This document shows positions 1 through 5,210 of a stretch of 5,210 nt of DNA, one piece after another. Under the pieces are notes generated by a model that saw only the letters and a list, made by a program, of their open reading frames with translations, had not been told where the DNA came from and did no database searches. The stretch lies in assembly GCA_011391655.1 (NCBI GenBank), contig JAABQE010000307.1, positions 1 through 5,210 on the forward strand, in the 5' to 3' direction. The DNA comes from Hydrogenophilales bacterium. Its GTDB lineage: Bacteria; Pseudomonadota; Gammaproteobacteria; Burkholderiales; Thiobacillaceae. Every line of letters begins with the position of its first letter. The first letter of the stretch is position 1. Both the position numbers and the translations under genes were made by a program.

Positions 1-737
1 GTCAGCGTGGCGGGGTCGGCATGCGTGGTCCCGGTGAGAAACAACTTGAAACCGACCGTCGCTTGCTCGGTGTGCGCGTCAAGGCGCTGCGTGAACGGCT
101 TGCCAAGCTGTCCAGGCAGCGCCGGACCCAGCGGCGTTCGCGCGACCGTCAGCGGGTGTTCTCAGTGGCGCTGGTAGGCTATACCAATGCTGGAAAATCC
201 ACCCTGTTTAACGCGCTGACGCGTGCCGGCGCCTATGCCGCCGACCAGTTGTTCGCCACGCTGGATACCACCACGCGCAAGATGTATCTGCCGCGCCAGG
301 GTGAATGGATAGGCGGCGAAATCGTGCTGTCGGACACGGTCGGTTTCATAACGCGGCTGCCGCATGATCTGGTGGCTGCATTCCGCGCTACGCTTGAGGC
401 GACCATAGAGGCCGATTTGCTGCTGCATGTGATCGACTCGGCCAGTCCGGGGCGCGAACGGCAGATCGAAGCGGTGGAAAAGGTGCTGGGAGAACTCGGT
501 GCCGATACGGTCCCCCAGTTGCGTGTCTACAATAAGCTCGATTTGACGGGCGTTGCGCCAGGAGTGGGGCGCGACGAATATGGTAAACTTCAAAGCGTCT
601 ATGTGTCCGCACAAACTGGCGCGGGGCTGGATCTTTTACGCGTTGCGCTGTCAGAAATCCTGACGGCCAATCGCGTCCAGGACGAGACCGGCGCATTCGA
701 CGAAACAGCTTTCTCTTCCACAGTTCACTCTGCATAA
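1..737 (+). CDS. hflX: GTPase HflX, 3' part (N-terminus outside window)
   Basis: HflX is a GTPase of the TRAFAC/Obg-HflX group that binds the 50S subunit and, in E. coli, splits stalled or heat-damaged ribosomes. The reading frame is open from base 3 (first full codon), so the gene starts upstream. The first visible residues contain the HflX signature GMRGPGEKQLETDRR, followed by an Arg/Lys-rich helical linker. The G domain follows: P-loop GYTNAGKST at 177-203, switch I region with FATLDTTTRK, G3 DTVGF at 333-347, G4 NKLD at 531-542 and G5 VSAQTG at 603-620. About 244 residues are visible; compared with the 426-residue E. coli protein, the N-terminal HflX domain is missing, and the stretch after G5 is short. 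The stop TAA at 735-737 lies 10 bp before hflK, as in the hfq-hflX-hflK-hflC order of E. coli. The Met codon at 21 lies inside the signature and is not the real start. All GTPase motifs are intact. Confidence 0.96.
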   Translation, partial: QRGGVGMRGPGEKQLETDRRLLGVRVKALRERLAKLSRQRRTQRRSRDRQRVFSVALVGYTNAGKSTLFNALTRAGAYAADQLFATLDTTTRKMYLPRQGEWIGGEIVLSDTVGFITRLPHDLVAAFRATLEATIEADLLLHVIDSASPGRERQIEAVEKVLGELGADTVPQLRVYNKLDLTGVAPGVGRDEYGKLQSVYVSAQTGAGLDLLRVALSEILTANRVQDETGAFDETAFSSTVHSA

Positions 738-747
738 AGTAATCAAT
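735..747 (+). promoter_or_regulatory. hflX-hflK junction with weak ribosome binding site
   Basis: The 10-bp spacer between the hflX stop and the hflK ATG has only a short AAAG (736-739) as a possible Shine-Dalgarno element, 8 bp before the start. It is much weaker than the sites ahead of hflC and purA. Ribosomes finishing hflX may help initiation here; this is inference from spacing. Confidence 0.4.
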
Positions 748-1938
748 ATGGCCTGGAACGACCCGCAATGGGGCAACAAAGGTGGTGGTAACAAAAACAG
801 TGGTCCACCCGATCTGGACGAGATGTGGCGGCGCGTCAATGAACGCCTGAACGGCATGTTTGGCGGCAAGGGGGGCGGATCGGGCGGCGAATCCCCCGCT
901 GGTATGTCGGGCGGCGGCAATCTGGTTGGTTTGATGGTGGGCGTGCTGGCGCTGATCTGGCTGGCCAGTGGTTTTTATATTGTGGATACAGGCCAGCGCG
1001 GTATGGTGCTGCGTTTTGGTCAATATGTCGAAACGACCGAGCCGGGTCCGCGGTGGCATTTTCCCTGGCCGATCGAGTCGCGTGAAATGGTTAACGTCGA
1101 TCAGGTGCGCACGGTTGAAATTGGCTACCGTACCACCGTCAAAAACAAGATTCTGAAAGAGTCGCTGATGCTGACGGACGATGAAAACATCATCGATCTG
1201 CAGTTTGCCGTGCAATACATTCTGAAAGACCCCAAAGATTTCCTGTTCGTCAATCGCGCGCCAGAGGACACCGTGCTGCAAGTCGCGGAAACCGCGATGC
1301 GCGAGATTGTGGGCAAGAGCAAGATGAACTTTGTGCTGTATGAAGGCCGTGCCGATATTGCGGCGCGTGCCAAAGTGCTGATGCAGCAGATACTGGATCG
1401 TTACAAGACCGGCATCAGCGTCAGCCAGGTGACGCTGCAGAATATTCAACCGCCGGAACAGGTGCAGGCGGCGTTCGATGACGCAGTCAAAGCCGGCCAG
1501 GATCGTGAACGCGTGAAGAACGAAGCTGAGGCCTATTCCAATGACGTGGTGCCGCGCGCACGTGGTCTGGCGTCGCGCCTGAAAGAAGAAGCCCAAGGTT
1601 ACAAGCAATCGGTGATTGCCAATGCCGAGGGCGAGGCGAGCCGCTTTGCGCAGATTTTTACCGAATATCAGAAGGCGCCGCAGGTTACGCGCCAGCGGAT
1701 GTATCTCGACACCATGCAGACTGTGATGAATAACACCAGCAAAGTGCTCGTCGACCAAAAAGGCGGCAATAGTCTGCTCTATCTGCCGCTCGACAAATTG
1801 CAGCAGGTCGTCAGTCAGCCCTACAGCAGCGCGCCAGATGTGCTGGCGCAACCGGGTGCTGCGACGACGCCTGCGCCCCTGTCCACGGATCGTTCGCGCG
1901 ATGCTTTTCGCAACCGTGACCGGGAGGATCGGCCATGA
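748..1938 (+). CDS. hflK: FtsH protease modulator HflK (SPFH/prohibitin family)
   Basis: HflK forms, with HflC, the large periplasm-facing cage around the membrane protease FtsH and modulates its degradation of membrane proteins and of phage lambda CII (known from E. coli). The 396-residue product begins MAWNDPQWG, close to the E. coli start. A Gly-rich cytoplasmic segment (about residues 9-57) precedes one membrane helix at residues 59-79. The SPFH/Band 7 domain follows from about 80 to 260, opening with GQRGMVLRFGQY. A charged helical, coiled-coil-like part runs from about 250 to 315 and includes NDVVPRARG at 265-273. A family-typical KVLVDQKGGN...YLPLD segment lies at 332-349. The tail (350-396) is Pro/Ala-rich and then strongly charged, and is probably disordered. 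Length is near the E. coli protein (419). The start is supported by the conserved N-terminus and by sitting just after the hflX stop. The 3' end overlaps hflC by 4 bp (ATGA), fitting equal production of two partners. Confidence 0.97.
   Translation: MAWNDPQWGNKGGGNKNSGPPDLDEMWRRVNERLNGMFGGKGGGSGGESPAGMSGGGNLVGLMVGVLALIWLASGFYIVDTGQRGMVLRFGQYVETTEPGPRWHFPWPIESREMVNVDQVRTVEIGYRTTVKNKILKESLMLTDDENIIDLQFAVQYILKDPKDFLFVNRAPEDTVLQVAETAMREIVGKSKMNFVLYEGRADIAARAKVLMQQILDRYKTGISVSQVTLQNIQPPEQVQAAFDDAVKAGQDRERVKNEAEAYSNDVVPRARGLASRLKEEAQGYKQSVIANAEGEASRFAQIFTEYQKAPQVTRQRMYLDTMQTVMNNTSKVLVDQKGGNSLLYLPLDKLQQVVSQPYSSAPDVLAQPGAATTPAPLSTDRSRDAFRNRDREDRP
1922..1928 (+). promoter_or_regulatory. Ribosome binding site of hflC, inside the hflK 3' end
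   Basis: GGGAGGA ends 6 bp before the hflC ATG at 1935 and matches the anti-Shine-Dalgarno sequence well. It lies within the last codons of hflK and supports this ATG as the hflC start. The start and stop codons overlap as ATGA (1935-1938), so translation of the two subunits is probably coupled. Confidence 0.8.
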
Positions 1939-2816
1939 GCAAGAATATGGGTCCGATCCTGATCGGTTTGGTGGTGCTGCTGGTCGTGCTGAGTGGCAGC
2001 CTGTACACGGTTGATCAGCGGCAAAATGCCATGGTGTTTCAGTTGGGGGAAGTGGTGTCGGTCAAGAAGACGCCAGGGCTGTATTTCAAGCTGCCGCTGG
2101 TGCAGAACGTGCGCTATTTCGATACCCGCATCCTGACGCTGGACGCTGCCGATCCCGAGCGTTTCATTACCTCGGAAAAGAAAAACGTGCTGGTCGATTC
2201 GTTCATCAAATGGCGCGTAATCGATGCGAAGCAGTACTACGTATCGGTGGGTGGGGACGAAACCCGCGCACAGATCCGCCTGAACCAGACGGTGAACGAT
2301 GGCTTGCGCGCCGAGTTTGGCAAGCGCACGATCAACGAAGTGGTGTCCGGACGTCGCGATGAAGTCATGAACACCATCCGCGCCAAGGCTGATCAGGATG
2401 CGCGCAAGATTGGCGTGCAGGTGGTTGACGTGCGGATCAAGCGGGTCGACCTGCCGGAAACCGTGTCTGAAAACGTCTTCCGTCGCATGGAGGCCGAGCG
2501 CAAGCAGGTCGCCAACGAGCTGCGGTCGACCGGTGGTGCCGAGGCCGAAAAGATCAAGGCTGATGCCGACAAGCAGAAGGACGTGATCGTCGCCGAAGCT
2601 TATCGTGACGCCCAGCGCGTCAAGGGCGAGGGCGATGCCAAGGCATCAGCAGTTTATGCGGCGGCTTACGGCCAGAACCCCGAGTTCTACGCGTTCTATC
2701 GGTCGATGCAGGCGTATCGTGAAAGCTTCAAGAGCAAGAGCGATGTGATGGTGCTAGATCCCAGCGCCGACTTCTTCAAATACATGAAAAACCCGCGTGC
2801 CGCTGGCGGTAAATGA
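1935..2816 (+). CDS. hflC: FtsH protease modulator HflC (SPFH/prohibitin family)
   Basis: HflC is the partner of HflK in the inner-membrane complex enclosing FtsH. The 293-residue product has a short cytoplasmic N-terminus, one membrane helix (about residues 6-26) acting as a signal anchor, and a periplasmic SPFH domain from about 27 to 180. Family motifs include the AMVFQLGEVV opening, VDSFIKWRV in the middle and VVDVRIKRVDLPE at 163-175. An Ala/Glu/Lys-rich helix follows (about 182-235) and then the characteristic end DVMVLDPSADFFKYMKNP (270-287). E. coli HflC is longer (334) because it has an insertion just before the DVRIK motif; here DEVMNTIRAKADQDARKIG leads directly into it, a compact form also found in other bacteria. 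The gene overlaps hflK by 4 bp upstream and the DUF2065 gene by 4 bp downstream. The start is fixed by a strong ribosome binding site at 1922-1928. Confidence 0.97.
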   Translation: MSKNMGPILIGLVVLLVVLSGSLYTVDQRQNAMVFQLGEVVSVKKTPGLYFKLPLVQNVRYFDTRILTLDAADPERFITSEKKNVLVDSFIKWRVIDAKQYYVSVGGDETRAQIRLNQTVNDGLRAEFGKRTINEVVSGRRDEVMNTIRAKADQDARKIGVQVVDVRIKRVDLPETVSENVFRRMEAERKQVANELRSTGGAEAEKIKADADKQKDVIVAEAYRDAQRVKGEGDAKASAVYAAAYGQNPEFYAFYRSMQAYRESFKSKSDVMVLDPSADFFKYMKNPRAAGGK

Positions 2817-3010
2817 CTGGAATTACTGGGGTCAACTGGCTTGCAGCCATCGGTTTGTTGCTGGTGATTGAAGGGATGCTGCCGTTTGCGGCACCCACTG
2901 TGTGGCGAGAAGGCTTTCGCCGGATGCTGGAACTGCGCGACGGCCAGTTGCGTTTTATTGGCGCTGCCTCGGTGTTGGGTGGCGTGTTGCTGTTACTGAT
3001 GTTCAATTGA
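2813..3010 (+). CDS. DUF2065 family small membrane protein (YjeT-like)
   Basis: The gene encodes a 65-residue protein of unknown function. Two hydrophobic segments are visible, residues about 8-26 (WLAAIGLLLVIEGMLPFAA) and about 46-64 (LRFIGAASVLGGVLLLLMF), joined by a charged loop with Arg, Glu and Asp. The first segment carries a Glu in GLLLVIEGMLPF, and the loop reads WREGFRRMLEL; both fit the DUF2065 pattern as I recall it. In E. coli the homologue yjeT lies at the same place, between hflC and purA, which strengthens the call. The ATG overlaps the hflC stop as ATGA (2813-2816) and only a weak GGCGGT precedes it, so translation is probably coupled to hflC. A link to the HflKC-FtsH complex is suggested by position only; nothing in the sequence shows a biochemical activity. 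Confidence 0.9.
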   Translation: MTGITGVNWLAAIGLLLVIEGMLPFAAPTVWREGFRRMLELRDGQLRFIGAASVLGGVLLLLMFN

Positions 3011-3011
3011 T

Positions 3012-3014
<3 letters not shown>
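3008..3014 (+). promoter_or_regulatory. Stop-start junction, DUF2065 gene to hisZ (TGATATG)
   Basis: The upstream TGA (3008-3010) and the hisZ ATG (3012-3014) are separated by one base. The 15 bases before the ATG contain no purine-rich Shine-Dalgarno element. hisZ therefore probably relies on reinitiation by ribosomes ending on the upstream gene. An in-frame TGA at 2997-2999 rules out a more distant upstream start for hisZ. Confidence 0.6.

Positions 3015-5210
<2,196 letters not shown>

Noticed and set aside
543..589. Possible promoter inside hflX: TTGACG at 543-548 and an extended -10-like TGGTAAACT at 581-589
   Set aside because: The two elements are more than 30 bp apart, too far to work together, and the -10 match alone is too weak in coding sequence.
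388..1851. A 487-codon open frame on the minus strand, opposite hflX and hflK
   Set aside because: It lies antisense to two genes with clear family motifs, has a His/Gln/Arg-rich composition typical of the reverse of GC-biased codons, and shows no recognisable domain.
2398..2586. Short plus-strand open frame within hflC (62 codons)
   Set aside because: It is a shifted frame inside a well-supported gene, with a Ser/Arg/Pro-rich product and no ribosome binding site.

Overview
The window is a slice of a conserved proteobacterial housekeeping operon, entirely on the plus strand. The order is hflX (3' part) - hflK - hflC - DUF2065 small membrane protein - hisZ - purA (5' part). Bases are GC-rich with G/C-biased third codon positions. 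The pairing of hisZ with hflKC and purA, and the HisZ and HflC sequences, fit a betaproteobacterium. A Nitrosomonadales-like lineage is only a guess, because pseudomonads share a similar gene order and no rRNA or other marker is present.

Layout: bases 1-737 encode the GTPase core and C-terminus of HflX, with its N-terminal domain lying outside the window. Bases 748-1938 (hflK) and 1935-2816 (hflC) encode the two SPFH/prohibitin-family partners that surround the FtsH protease in the inner membrane. Bases 2813-3010 encode a 65-residue two-helix membrane protein of the DUF2065/YjeT type. Bases 3012-3977 encode HisZ, the catalytically inactive HisRS-like subunit of short-form ATP phosphoribosyltransferase. 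Bases 3994-5210 encode adenylosuccinate synthetase, lacking roughly its last 27 residues because the window ends.

The genes are packed with almost no spacers: 10 bp, a 4-bp overlap, a 4-bp overlap, 1 bp and 16 bp. There is no room for a terminator and no convincing internal promoter, so co-transcription from a promoter upstream of the window is the simplest reading. Clear Shine-Dalgarno sequences precede hflC and purA. The DUF2065 gene and hisZ appear to depend on translational coupling.

Functionally the window joins envelope and ribosome quality control (HflX, HflK/HflC) to two steps of nucleotide-linked metabolism: histidine pathway entry (HisZ with HisG) and AMP synthesis (PurA). I see no mobile element, CRISPR array, RNA gene or plausible undescribed system. 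The most notable point is that HisZ is about 60 residues shorter at its C-terminus than the long proteobacterial form I recall, with no room downstream for the missing part.
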